Shown here piece after piece: positions 1 to 5,660 of a stretch of 6,313 nucleotides of DNA (position 1 is the stretch's first letter; each line of letters begins with the position of its first letter). Below the pieces are notes generated by a model that saw only the letters and a program-made list of their open reading frames with translations, had not been told where the DNA came from and made no database searches. A program made the position numbers and the translations under genes. Source of the stretch: an uncultured Collinsella sp. GTDB lineage: Bacteria > Actinomycetota > Coriobacteriia > Coriobacteriales > Coriobacteriaceae. The stretch lies in NCBI GenBank assembly GCA_937934355.1, contig CALGZY010000134.1:1-6313 (forward strand), written 5' to 3'.

Positions 1-1082
1 GCAAACAGGCCGTAGATGCTGATGTTGGCCTTGGCGTAGAGGCCGTTAGCATACTCGGTCCACTTGGAGCTGGCGCTCGAAGCCTGCGAAGAGTACTGCT
101 GGTAGGCGGTGTAATAGGCGGTCATGGCCTGCTTGTAGGTAGCGCTATCGGCCGTAAAGGCATCATCGGCAAAGGCCTTGGCATAGGTGCTGTCGGCATC
201 CTTCCAGGTGCCCTTCTCGCTATCCCACTCGTCACCGGCAAGGTTGATGATGTAGTCGGCGTAATCCTTGCTCGCGGTCTCCTCGTTGCCGTCAGAGGGC
301 TCGGTCGGAGCGGTCGGCATGCTTGCGGAGCTGTCGCCGACCTTCTTCTTGTAGAGCTTCTGCAGCGTCGCGGACTGACGGACGATCTGCTTGGCCTGGT
401 CCTTGGACACGCCGTACTGCGTGGCCATGGTCTTGTAGTCGGAGGTGCCGATGGAATCCTCGGCGTACTTCTTCATTTCCTTAGAAGAGACGGTGATGCC
501 CTCGTCCTCGGCAGCGTCCAGCAGGATCTTGTTGCGCACGTAGGACAGGATGACGTCGGCAGAGGGAGCGGTGTAGTCGCCATCGCTATCCTTGACGGTG
601 TCGAGGCTGTACTGGCTCTCAATGGCCTCGCGCGCGGTGATGTCGCTCTTCTTGCCGTTGTAGCTGTAGCTTGCCACGGTCGAATCGAGCTGGTCCTTGG
701 TGAGGGTCGCCGAGCCGACGCCCTTGCCGCCAAAACCACCGTTGCCGATAAAGAAGCCAATCACGGCAGCAATCACGATAGCGACCACAAAGGCGACAAT
801 CATCGTCTTCTTGTGCTTGGATGCATGGTCGTCCGCGTCGGAGTCGTCGTCCTCGTCCTGCTCCTCGGGTATGAGGTTCTCGTCGGCGGCGTCCGCGGCG
901 ATCTTTGCCTCCAGGCGAGCGTCCTCCTCCTCGGCCGTCGTACCGGCAGCAATGTGCTCGGCAGACGTACCGGCGACCAGATCGATCTTCTCCTCCTCAT
1001 CACCGTCGGGGCCTTCGCCGCGCTCGATAATCTGGATGCCGTCGATCTCGTCCTTCTCGTCCTTCTTTTGAATCAGACCCAT
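1..1082 (-). CDS. Membrane-anchored SurA-N/PrsA-like foldase (3' end beyond window)
   Basis: Open from ATG at 1082 to the left edge with no stop; 360 residues are visible. The start is set by AAGGAG at 1096-1091, 8 nt upstream. Residues 1-92 are a very acidic cytoplasmic segment, with D/E runs around 73-86. Lysines at 89-92 precede one hydrophobic segment at about 94-113, then a Gly-rich linker and an extracytoplasmic part. Residues ~124-245 resemble the helical SurA N-terminal domain (Leu-Thr-Lys-Asp-Gln-Leu opening, then a predicted helical stretch with the Ile-Leu-Ser-Tyr-Val-Arg-Asn-Lys-Ile-Leu segment). Residues 255-270 are a Pro/Thr/Glu-rich linker, and 272-360 a second helical segment. 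No Cys is seen, so there is no lipobox; the anchor is the transmembrane helix. By family knowledge these proteins help fold exported proteins outside the membrane. No parvulin catalytic domain is visible, and the last visible residues look like the usual C-terminal strand of such proteins, so only a few residues are probably missing. Family call fairly secure; isomerase activity doubtful. Confidence 0.72.
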   Translation of the reverse strand, partial: MGLIQKKDEKDEIDGIQIIERGEGPDGDEEEKIDLVAGTSAEHIAAGTTAEEEDARLEAKIAADAADENLIPEEQDEDDDSDADDHASKHKKTMIVAFVVAIVIAAVIGFFIGNGGFGGKGVGSATLTKDQLDSTVASYSYNGKKSDITAREAIESQYSLDTVKDSDGDYTAPSADVILSYVRNKILLDAAEDEGITVSSKEMKKYAEDSIGTSDYKTMATQYGVSKDQAKQIVRQSATLQKLYKKKVGDSSASMPTAPTEPSDGNEETASKDYADYIINLAGDEWDSEKGTWKDADSTYAKAFADDAFTADSATYKQAMTAYYTAYQQYSSQASSASSKWTEYANGLYAKANISIYGLF

Positions 1083-1120
1083 ATCAGTTACTCCTTGTTA
1101 GGAAACATAGTCCGCAATAG

Positions 1121-1149
1121 AATACGCCCGACAGAGCGCCGGGCGTATT
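1121..1149 (-). terminator. Strong hairpin between isocitrate dehydrogenase and foldase genes; terminator or 5'-leader stem-loop
   Basis: Positions 1121-1130 (AATACGCCCG) and 1140-1149 (CGGGCGTATT) are perfect 10-bp inverted arms around a 9-nt loop. On the minus strand the stem is followed by CTATTGCGG, not a real U-run, so it is a weak candidate for an intrinsic terminator of the upstream gene cluster. It also lies 24 nt before the foldase Shine-Dalgarno, so it could be a leader structure of that gene. The hairpin is certain; its role is inferred. Confidence 0.45.
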
Positions 1150-1158
1150 GATTCTCAG

Positions 1159-1196
1159 GTTATACGCAAACACTTAAGTACTATTTAGGCGTTTGC
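1159..1196 (-). promoter_or_regulatory. Possible foldase promoter region with dyad
   Basis: On the minus strand TATAAC (complement of 1164-1159) matches a -10 box at five of six positions and lies 77 nt before the foldase start. No good -35 box is found 16-18 nt upstream. Just upstream, GCAAACGC (1196-1189) and GTGTTTGC (1173-1166) form inverted arms with one G-T pair, flanking the palindrome ACTTAAGT (1172-1179), so a regulator could bind here. If this is the promoter, the hairpin at 1121-1149 lies in the leader RNA. This is a weak, pattern-only call. Confidence 0.25.
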
Positions 1197-1208
1197 AGTC
1201 TGCATGCC

Positions 1209-2294
1209 TTAGGCCAGGTGCGCGATAACGGCATCGGCAAAGGCCTGCGTGCCCACAGCGCCCTCAACGGAGCCGGTCTGGGCACGACGAACGTCGCCGG
1301 TAACCTGCTCACCCTCGTCGAGCGTGGCAGAAACGGCGGCGCGAATGCGATTGGCCGCGTCGTTCTCGCCCAGGTGATCGAGCATCATCGCAGCAGAGAG
1401 GATCTCGGCCGTGGGGTTGGCGATATCCTGGCCAGCGATATCGGGCGCGGAGCCGTGCGTCGCCTCGAAGATGGCGCAGTCGGCACCGATGTTGGAACCG
1501 GGGGCCATCCCTAGGCCACCCACCAGGCCAGCGCACAGGTCGCTCACGATGTCGCCGTACAGGTTGGGCAGCACCAGGACATCGAAGTCGTTGGGGTTCT
1601 GGACCAGACCCATGCAAGTGGCGTCGACGATCTTGTCGTTGAACTCGATATCGGGATAGTTGGCAGCCACCTCGCGCGCCACGCGCAGGAACAGGCCGTC
1701 GGTCGCCTTCATGATGTTGGCCTTGTGCACGGCCGTCACCTTTTTGCGGCCGCAGCGGCGGGCGTACTCAAAGGCGTACTCCACAATGCGGCGGCTCTTG
1801 GCGATGGAAATCGGCTTAATTGAGATGGCGGAATCCGCAGCGAAGGTCTTCTGGCCCGAGCGCTCGACGAGCTGCGAGAGCTCCTCGACCTCGGCAGCGC
1901 CCTCATCGAACTCGATCCCGGCGTAGAGGTCCTCGGTGTTCTCGCGCACGATGACCAGGTCGACGTCGCGGAAGCGCGAGCCGTCGCCCGGCTGCGACAG
2001 GCAGGGGCGCACGCAGGCATACAGGTCGAAGTGCTTGCGCAGGGCCACGTTGACGCTGCGGAAACCCGTACCGACCGGCGTGGTGATGGGGCCCTTGATG
2101 GCAACCTTGGTCTCGGCGACCGCATCGAGCACGTGCTGGGGCAGTGGCGTGCCAAACTCGTCCATGACTCCGGCACCGGCCTCCTGGACGTTCCAGTTGA
2201 TCTGGACACCGGTGGCCTCGACCACGCGGCGCATGGCCTGCGTAATCTCGGGACCGATACCGTCACCGGGGATCAGGACTACATCGTGCGCCAT
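1209..2294 (-). CDS. icd: Isocitrate dehydrogenase, NAD-type
   Basis: 361 residues, the usual length for short NAD-linked enzymes of the isocitrate/isopropylmalate dehydrogenase family. It oxidises isocitrate to 2-oxoglutarate and CO2 in the cytoplasm, probably to feed glutamate synthesis. The N-terminus has the family Ile-Pro-Gly-Asp-Gly-Ile-Gly-Pro-Glu motif (8-16). The substrate loop reads Ser80-Val-Asn82-x-x-x-Arg86, the isocitrate pattern and not the isopropylmalate one, with Arg96 and Arg117 also in place. Catalytic Tyr124 (in Glu-Asn-Thr-Glu-Asp-Leu-Tyr-Ala-Gly) and Lys191 are present, as are metal ligands Asp224, Asp248 and Asp252. After His280-Gly-Ser-Ala-Pro the cofactor pair is Asp285-Ile286, where the E. 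coli NADP enzyme has Lys-Tyr; this indicates NAD use. The start ATG is 6 nt after the HEAT-protein stop, with GAGGAG 9 nt upstream inside that gene, so the two are likely coupled. The stretch at 332-347 before the final helix looks unlike the common Asp-Leu-Gly-Gly version. A homoisocitrate or tartrate dehydrogenase role is a less likely alternative. Confidence 0.9.
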   Translation of the reverse strand: MAHDVVLIPGDGIGPEITQAMRRVVEATGVQINWNVQEAGAGVMDEFGTPLPQHVLDAVAETKVAIKGPITTPVGTGFRSVNVALRKHFDLYACVRPCLSQPGDGSRFRDVDLVIVRENTEDLYAGIEFDEGAAEVEELSQLVERSGQKTFAADSAISIKPISIAKSRRIVEYAFEYARRCGRKKVTAVHKANIMKATDGLFLRVAREVAANYPDIEFNDKIVDATCMGLVQNPNDFDVLVLPNLYGDIVSDLCAGLVGGLGMAPGSNIGADCAIFEATHGSAPDIAGQDIANPTAEILSAAMMLDHLGENDAANRIRAAVSATLDEGEQVTGDVRRAQTGSVEGAVGTQAFADAVIAHLA

Positions 2295-2300
2295 AATCTG

Positions 2301-2999
2301 TTACTCCTCGTCTTCGGCGTCGTCAGATTTTTTAACGCTAGCACGCTTCTTCTTTTTGGAGAGATCCAGGCCAAAACGTTTAACAAGCATTTCGCAAATC
2401 TCGCTCGAACGGGCCTTGAGATAGCTGCCCTTGCCGTTCTCGGCGTCGAACTTAAGGCGCAGCGCGAGCTTCTCGGCGACCTCGGCGTCAATCTCGCCCT
2501 GGCCAAACTCGTACAGGCAACCGAGCATGTCGCGATACTCGAGGTCGCCGTGGTAGCACTGGATGGCCTCGTCCAGGATGGGCCAAGCCTCGCGCGAACG
2601 CTCGACGCTCGTGGCGCCCCACACGCACAGCAGGCGGAAGGCGGCATAGCGCAGCGTGGACGAAATCTCATCGAACAGCGCGGTCTCGGCGCCCTCAAAG
2701 GCATCGCCCAGCTGCTCGGGGCAGGTGGTGGCGAGCGCCGCAAGGGCATCGAGGGCCTCCCAGCGGGTCTGAGCCTCGGGGCGGTCAAGTGCCTCGATCA
2801 GCGCGGGTACGCAGGGCACGACGCGCTGCGGATCGCGCTCGGCAAGCAGGTGCAGCACGCGGGCGGCAAACTGACGGATGCGGCGCGTGGGGCAGCCGAG
2901 CTCCTTGACCAGGCGGTCGACGGCGTTCTCGTTCTCCTCTGCCAGCTGAAGCTGTGCCAGCTCCTCGTCGGTGAGCTGTTCTTCCTTGTTTTCTGCCAT
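2301..2999 (-). CDS. HEAT-repeat-like helical protein, function unknown
   Basis: 232 residues, soluble, no signal or membrane segment. An acidic helical start (1-28) is followed by paired amphipathic helices typical of HEAT/armadillo solenoids: about 26-52 (Arg-Gln-Phe-Ala-Ala-Arg-Val-Leu pattern), 59-71 (Val-Pro-Ala-Leu-Ile-Glu-Ala-Leu), 76-91 (Arg-Trp-Glu-Ala-Leu-Asp-Ala-Leu-Ala), 97-110 and 113-127. Further helices run to about 208, and the tail is Lys-rich (215-224) then acidic (226-232). Such solenoids normally bind other proteins; no catalytic motif is visible. It starts 15 nt after the membrane-protein gene, with AAGAGG 5 nt before the ATG, and ends 6 nt before the isocitrate dehydrogenase start. 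Its last two Glu codons form the ribosome-binding site of that gene. A regulatory or scaffolding link to the neighbouring enzymes is possible but only suggested by position. Confidence 0.8.
   Translation of the reverse strand: MAENKEEQLTDEELAQLQLAEENENAVDRLVKELGCPTRRIRQFAARVLHLLAERDPQRVVPCVPALIEALDRPEAQTRWEALDALAALATTCPEQLGDAFEGAETALFDEISSTLRYAAFRLLCVWGATSVERSREAWPILDEAIQCYHGDLEYRDMLGCLYEFGQGEIDAEVAEKLALRLKFDAENGKGSYLKARSSEICEMLVKRFGLDLSKKKKRASVKKSDDAEDEE
2304..2309 (-). promoter_or_regulatory. Ribosome-binding site of isocitrate dehydrogenase inside the HEAT gene
   Basis: GAGGAG, the last two Glu codons of the HEAT-like gene, lies just before that gene's TAA and 9 nt before the dehydrogenase ATG. 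A ribosome ending the first gene sits on the start site of the second, so coupled translation is likely. Confidence 0.75.
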
Positions 3000-3014
3000 A
3001 GTTACCTCTTCTTA

Positions 3015-3443
3015 CTATTTCTTAGCGTGCTTGCCAGCACCCTTGCTGTCATCGGTGACCGAGATGAGCTGTCGGTCGGCCGCGCCATTGCGGCGTGCGC
3101 GGCGACGCTCCTCGGCATCGCCCGCGTCGGCGGCGGCGCGGTGAGCCTTGTTGACGTTAAAGACCTCGTCGTGCTTGCGCCACGGACCCACGGACTCGCC
3201 AAAGCTCATCTTAAGACCGGCGATAAAACCGCCGAGCCAGCCGATCGGCGCAAACTGCACCAGCGGGAACAGCGAGAACACCCAGGTCAGCAGGACGACT
3301 GCCGCCGCTCCTGCAAAATTGGCAATCCAGTAGTCGCGCTTGGTGATGACGCGCTTTTCGCACGCCCACTGGCCGCACAAAAAGCCGATGTAGATCGCAA
3401 AGAGAAAGAGCACCAGCGCAAGCACCACGAACGTCCAGCTCAT
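3015..3443 (-). CDS. Small membrane protein with basic C-terminal tail, function unknown
   Basis: 142 residues. ATG at 3443 is chosen over the in-frame ATG at 3479 because GGGGAG lies 8 nt upstream and a strong membrane helix starts right after the Met. Hydrophobic segments are at about 3-24, 40-59 and a weaker Gly-rich one at 62-78 (Gly-Trp-Leu-Gly-Gly-Phe-Ile-Ala-Gly). Between the first two is a charged loop (Glu-Lys-Arg-x-x-x-Lys-Arg-Asp). Residues 84-142 are hydrophilic with an Arg cluster (113-118) and a Lys end, presumably cytoplasmic by the positive-inside rule. Cys23 and Cys28 are near the first helix end. I do not recognise the family. The gene starts 5 nt after the His/Cys-tailed dehydrogenase and lies 15 nt before the HEAT-like gene, so it is co-transcribed with both. 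Confidence 0.75.
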   Translation of the reverse strand: MSWTFVVLALVLFLFAIYIGFLCGQWACEKRVITKRDYWIANFAGAAAVVLLTWVFSLFPLVQFAPIGWLGGFIAGLKMSFGESVGPWRKHDEVFNVNKAHRAAADAGDAEERRRARRNGAADRQLISVTDDSKGAGKHAKK

Positions 3444-3448
3444 GGGCG

Positions 3449-4528
3449 CTACTCCCCGTGATGGTGGCCGCAGCAGCACTCGTGGCCGTCGTCATGGCCG
3501 TGGCCGCCGCAGCACTCGTGGTCCTCGCCATGGTGGTGGCCGCAACCGCACTCATGGTCGTCGCCGTGCTCGCCGCAACCGCAGCCGTCCTCGTGAGCAC
3601 CATGCTCTTCGGGACGATACTGCGACCAGTCCAGACCGGCGGCGATGGCGTCGGCCTCCTCCTTATAGAGGACCGTGATGGCCTGGGTACCCAGCTTGGC
3701 GCCGCCGATGGCGTCGAGCATGTCATAGAGCGTAAAGGCGACGTCGGCGCCGGGCAGCGCGAGCTCGCGATCATCGGCGTAGGCGAGCGCCAGACGCAGG
3801 TCCTTAATGAAGTGCTCGACCATAAAGCCGGGCTTGTAATCGCCGTCGAGCGCCTTGGGCGCCAGGCTCTCCATGGCGCCGGACTTGCCGGTGCCGCCCA
3901 GGATCATCTGGCGGGTCTTCTCCAGGTCAAGGCCGCTCAGCTCGGCAAATGCCATGGCGTCCGCCATGCCGACCATGCAGGCGCCCAGCGACACCTGATT
4001 GGCGAGCTTGGCAGCCTGGCCCTTGCCGGCGCCGTCGAAGCAGCAGATGTTGGCCGCAAAGGTGGCAAGGATGTCGCGGACCGGGGCGATGTCGTTCTCG
4101 GTAGCGCCCACGATAGCCGTGAGCGTGCCGGCGATAGCACCCGACTCGCCGCCGGTGACGGGGCAGTCAAACGCCATGCGACCAGAAACCTGGGCGGCCT
4201 CGGCAATGTCACGGGCAAGCTCGGGCGAGCTCGTGGTGAGGTCGATCAAGACCGCGCCGGGCTTAGTGCACGCGAGCAGGCCGTCGCCCGCCAGGTAGAG
4301 CTCCTCGACCTCGGAGGGATAGCCCACCATGGTAAAGACGACATCGGCGTTCGCCACGGCCTCGGCCGGCGTATCGGCCCAGACGGCGCCGCGCTCGATA
4401 AGCGCGGCGGCCTTGGACTTGGTGCGGTTGTTGACCGTGACGGGGTAGCCGGCGTCCAGGATGTGGCCGGCGATGGGGGCACCCATGATTCCGGTGCCGA
4501 TGAATGCGACGGAGAGCTTGTTTGCCAT
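3449..4528 (-). CDS. 3-hydroxyisobutyrate dehydrogenase-family NAD(P)-dependent oxidoreductase with His/Cys-rich tail
   Basis: 359 residues, about 60 more than the usual 290-300 of the family. Residues 1-165 form a Rossmann domain: Phe-Ile-Gly-Thr-Gly-Ile-Met-Gly at 9-16, and Asn34-Arg35-Thr36 after the second strand, a pattern often tied to NADPH preference. The substrate loop Asp-Cys-Pro-Val-Thr-Gly-Gly (121-127) and Gly-x-Gly-x-x-x-Lys174-Leu-x-Asn177 give the catalytic Lys and Asn. Lys242-Asp-Leu-x-Leu-Ala in the helical C-terminal domain is also conserved. Enzymes of this family reduce or oxidise short beta-hydroxy acids or semialdehydes (tartronate semialdehyde, 3-hydroxyisobutyrate, succinic semialdehyde, hydroxymethylglutarate); the substrate cannot be read from the sequence. 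After residue 306 comes a 53-residue tail with 14 His, 9 Cys, 15 Asp/Glu and 14 Gly, very likely metal binding. AAGGA lies 8 nt before the ATG. It begins the four-gene cluster, and its final Gly-Glu codons serve as the next gene's ribosome-binding site. Confidence 0.87.
   Translation of the reverse strand: MANKLSVAFIGTGIMGAPIAGHILDAGYPVTVNNRTKSKAAALIERGAVWADTPAEAVANADVVFTMVGYPSEVEELYLAGDGLLACTKPGAVLIDLTTSSPELARDIAEAAQVSGRMAFDCPVTGGESGAIAGTLTAIVGATENDIAPVRDILATFAANICCFDGAGKGQAAKLANQVSLGACMVGMADAMAFAELSGLDLEKTRQMILGGTGKSGAMESLAPKALDGDYKPGFMVEHFIKDLRLALAYADDRELALPGADVAFTLYDMLDAIGGAKLGTQAITVLYKEEADAIAAGLDWSQYRPEEHGAHEDGCGCGEHGDDHECGCGHHHGEDHECCGGHGHDDGHECCCGHHHGE
3452..3457 (-). promoter_or_regulatory. 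Ribosome-binding site of the membrane protein inside the dehydrogenase tail
   Basis: GGGGAG, the codons for the last Gly and Glu of the dehydrogenase, lies 8 nt before the ATG at 3443. It supports that start and translational coupling across the 5-nt gap. Confidence 0.7.
3464..3571 (-). repeat. 36-bp tandem repeat coding for 12-residue His/Cys units
   Basis: On the plus strand three 22-bp cores begin at 3464, 3500 and 3536, each starting GTGGCCGC and continuing as a variant of xxxGCACTCGTGG, exactly 36 bp apart. A degenerate fourth core lies 33 bp further on, near 3572. The period equals 12 codons, so the protein repeats as His-Glu-Cys-x-x-Gly-His-x-His-Gly or -Asp units: Cys327/339/351 and His331-333/343+345/355-357 line up. 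Unit number may vary among strains, since such arrays can gain or lose copies without breaking frame. Confidence 0.85.
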
Positions 4529-4627
4529 GAAACCTTTCCTTTTGGGTTGGGTGTTGTTACCAGGTTAAAATACTCGGTGCCAGCGTTTCGGCCGTGACTT
4601 GAGGGCACTTGCAGCCGCAGCGCCTAC
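4529..4627 (-). other. Intergenic region before the dehydrogenase cluster
   Basis: 99 nt between the degV stop and the dehydrogenase start. It must carry any separate promoter of the four-gene cluster. The only AT-rich spot is the minus-strand stretch GAGTATTTTAACC around 4563-4575, a possible -10 area, but no convincing -35 box is seen. No strong hairpin with a T-run follows degV, so read-through from degV is possible. The dehydrogenase ribosome-binding site AAGGA is at 4541-4537. Confidence 0.4.
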
Positions 4628-5581
4628 CTACTCGCCTCGCACGCGGCGCGCGATGCGGTCGGAAAGCGAGGCTTTCTCGGCGCGATTCTTGCCCCAAAAC
4701 GCGCAGGCCACCATGCCGGGGCCCACGTGCGAGCCAATGGTGGGACCCACGGAGCTGCGAATGATCGTGACGTCGGCGCAGCCCTCCTCCTTGCGGATGG
4801 CGGCTTCGAGCCAGTCACCGTCCTTTTCGGCATCGGCCGTCATGATGGCGATGGGCATGGTGCGGTCGGGCACGTAGTTCTCGCGGAACGACTTGAGGAT
4901 GGACTTGAGCGCCTTCTTGCGGCCGCGGTTGACGCCAATCAGCGACAGCGAGCCGGCAAGGTCGTAGGAGAGCTCGGGCTTGACATCGAGCTTTGCCGTG
5001 AGCTGCGCCGCCGCGGGCGGAATGCGGCCGCCGGCAGCCAGCGCGTCGAAGCTCTCGAGCGTAAAGTAGCCGTGGACGTAGGTCTTTGCCTCGTTTGCCC
5101 AGTCGACCAGCTGCTTGGCGGTGAGTCCCGCCGAGCGCTGGCGCACGGCCTCGAGCGCCAGGAGCGCGCCGGTCGCGCAGGGCAGAGCGTTGTCGACCAC
5201 GTAGAGCTCAAAGTTGGGATACTCGGCGCGCACGGCATCTGCCGCCTGGCACGCGGAGTTGTAGCTCGACGACAGCGCCGAGGTAAAGCACAGGTAGACC
5301 GTGGGCGTGCCCTCCTTGGCACACTCGGTAAAGAACTCGATATAGCGACCGAGCGACACAGCCGAGGTGGACACGCGAGCGCCGGCGCGCATGCGGTCGT
5401 AGAACTCCTTGGGTGTGATGCTCGACCAGATGTCATCCGTGCGCTCCTCGCCATCGATAATGAAGGGGAAACCCAGGATATCGACATCGAGGTTCGCGGC
5501 GACCTCGGGGCTAAAGTCGCAGCAAGTATCGACGACGATGCGGCAACGGTCCGAATGACCGGCGGATGCGGCCTTGTCCAT
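4628..5581 (-). CDS. DegV family (FakB-like) fatty-acid-binding protein
   Basis: 317 residues from ATG at 5581; a TTG codon directly upstream at 5584 is an alternative, but AAGGAG at 5595-5590 is 8 nt from the ATG. DegV/FakB proteins hold a fatty acid in a two-domain cytoplasmic fold, and FakB types present it to the kinase FakA for phosphorylation and use in phospholipid synthesis. Visible family marks: Ile-Val-Val-Asp-Thr-Cys-Cys-Asp-Phe (15-23) opening, Ser71-Thr-Ser-Ala-Val-Ser (the usual Thr-Ser-x-Pro-Ser loop), Thr100-Ser-Ala-Leu-Ser-Ser-Ser-Tyr-Asn-Ser-Ala (the Ser-Gly-Thr-Tyr-like loop), Gly-Gly-Arg-Ile at 184-187, and Gly-Pro-Thr-Ile-Gly-Ser-His-Val-Gly-Pro-Gly at 279-289. It is longer than the typical ~280 residues by a polar start (1-12) and a charged end (298-317). 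No fakA is in the window. It follows hpf across a terminator, and a 99-nt gap precedes the next cluster. Family secure; ligand unknown. Confidence 0.9.
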   Translation of the reverse strand: MDKAASAGHSDRCRIVVDTCCDFSPEVAANLDVDILGFPFIIDGEERTDDIWSSITPKEFYDRMRAGARVSTSAVSLGRYIEFFTECAKEGTPTVYLCFTSALSSSYNSACQAADAVRAEYPNFELYVVDNALPCATGALLALEAVRQRSAGLTAKQLVDWANEAKTYVHGYFTLESFDALAAGGRIPPAAAQLTAKLDVKPELSYDLAGSLSLIGVNRGRKKALKSILKSFRENYVPDRTMPIAIMTADAEKDGDWLEAAIRKEEGCADVTIIRSSVGPTIGSHVGPGMVACAFWGKNRAEKASLSDRIARRVRGE

Positions 5582-5589
5582 CAAAGCGA

Positions 5590-5595
5590 CTCCTT
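5590..5595 (-). promoter_or_regulatory. Ribosome-binding site of the degV-family gene
   Basis: AAGGAG, 8 nt before ATG (5581) and 5 nt before TTG (5584), which favours the ATG. Only 4 nt separate it from the T-run of the terminator upstream. Confidence 0.75.
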
Positions 5596-5599
5596 ACGT

Positions 5600-5631
5600 A
5601 AAAAGGCGGCCACCCGCATGGGATGGCCGCC
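5600..5631 (-). terminator. Rho-independent terminator after hpf
   Basis: On the minus strand GGCGGCCA, one bulged T, CCC, loop ATGC, GGG and TGGCCGCC form an 11-bp GC-rich stem, followed directly by TTTTT. This is a textbook intrinsic terminator 29 nt after the hpf stop. It ends 18 nt before the degV ATG, leaving no space for a promoter between them. Confidence 0.9.
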
Positions 5632-5634
5632 AAC

Positions 5635-5656
5635 CGTTAACTCATGCAAGTTAACG
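5635..5656 (-). promoter_or_regulatory. Perfect 8-bp inverted repeat between hpf and its terminator
   Basis: CGTTAACT (5635-5642) and AGTTAACG (5649-5656) are perfect inverted arms with a 6-bp spacer, the size of a dimeric repressor site. As RNA it could form a small AU-rich stem just before the terminator. The dyad is certain; whether it is an operator, an RNA stem or chance is open. Confidence 0.45.
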
Positions 5657-5660
5657 TATT

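Noticed and set aside
2031..3461. 476-codon open frame on the plus strand
   Set aside because: It lies antisense to three well-supported genes (isocitrate dehydrogenase, HEAT-like, membrane protein). High GC at third codon positions keeps antisense frames open, and the protein shows no family motif.
3444..3479. 12-codon longer start for the small membrane protein
   Set aside because: It would overlap the dehydrogenase tail and put polar Arg-rich residues before the helix; the ATG at 3443 has a good ribosome-binding site.
3464..3583. Regular 36-bp spacing suggestive of a CRISPR array
   Set aside because: The period covers the entire unit with no unique spacers, and the stretch is in-frame coding sequence with 12-residue periodicity.
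3442..3678. Plus-strand Arg/Gly-rich frame that looks like an RNA-binding RGG protein
   Set aside because: It is the other antisense frame of the His/Cys repeat; no ribosome-binding site or independent support.
3458..4597. 379-codon plus-strand frame with a hydrophobic Ala/Val-rich start resembling membrane helices
   Set aside because: The hydrophobic start is the reverse complement of the His/Cys repeat (GTGGCC, GCAGCA), and the rest mirrors the dehydrogenase. It is a shadow of that gene.
4590..4627. Possible degV terminator in the gap after its stop
   Set aside because: Only short, long-looped GTGCC/GGCAC arms are found and no T-run follows on the minus strand.
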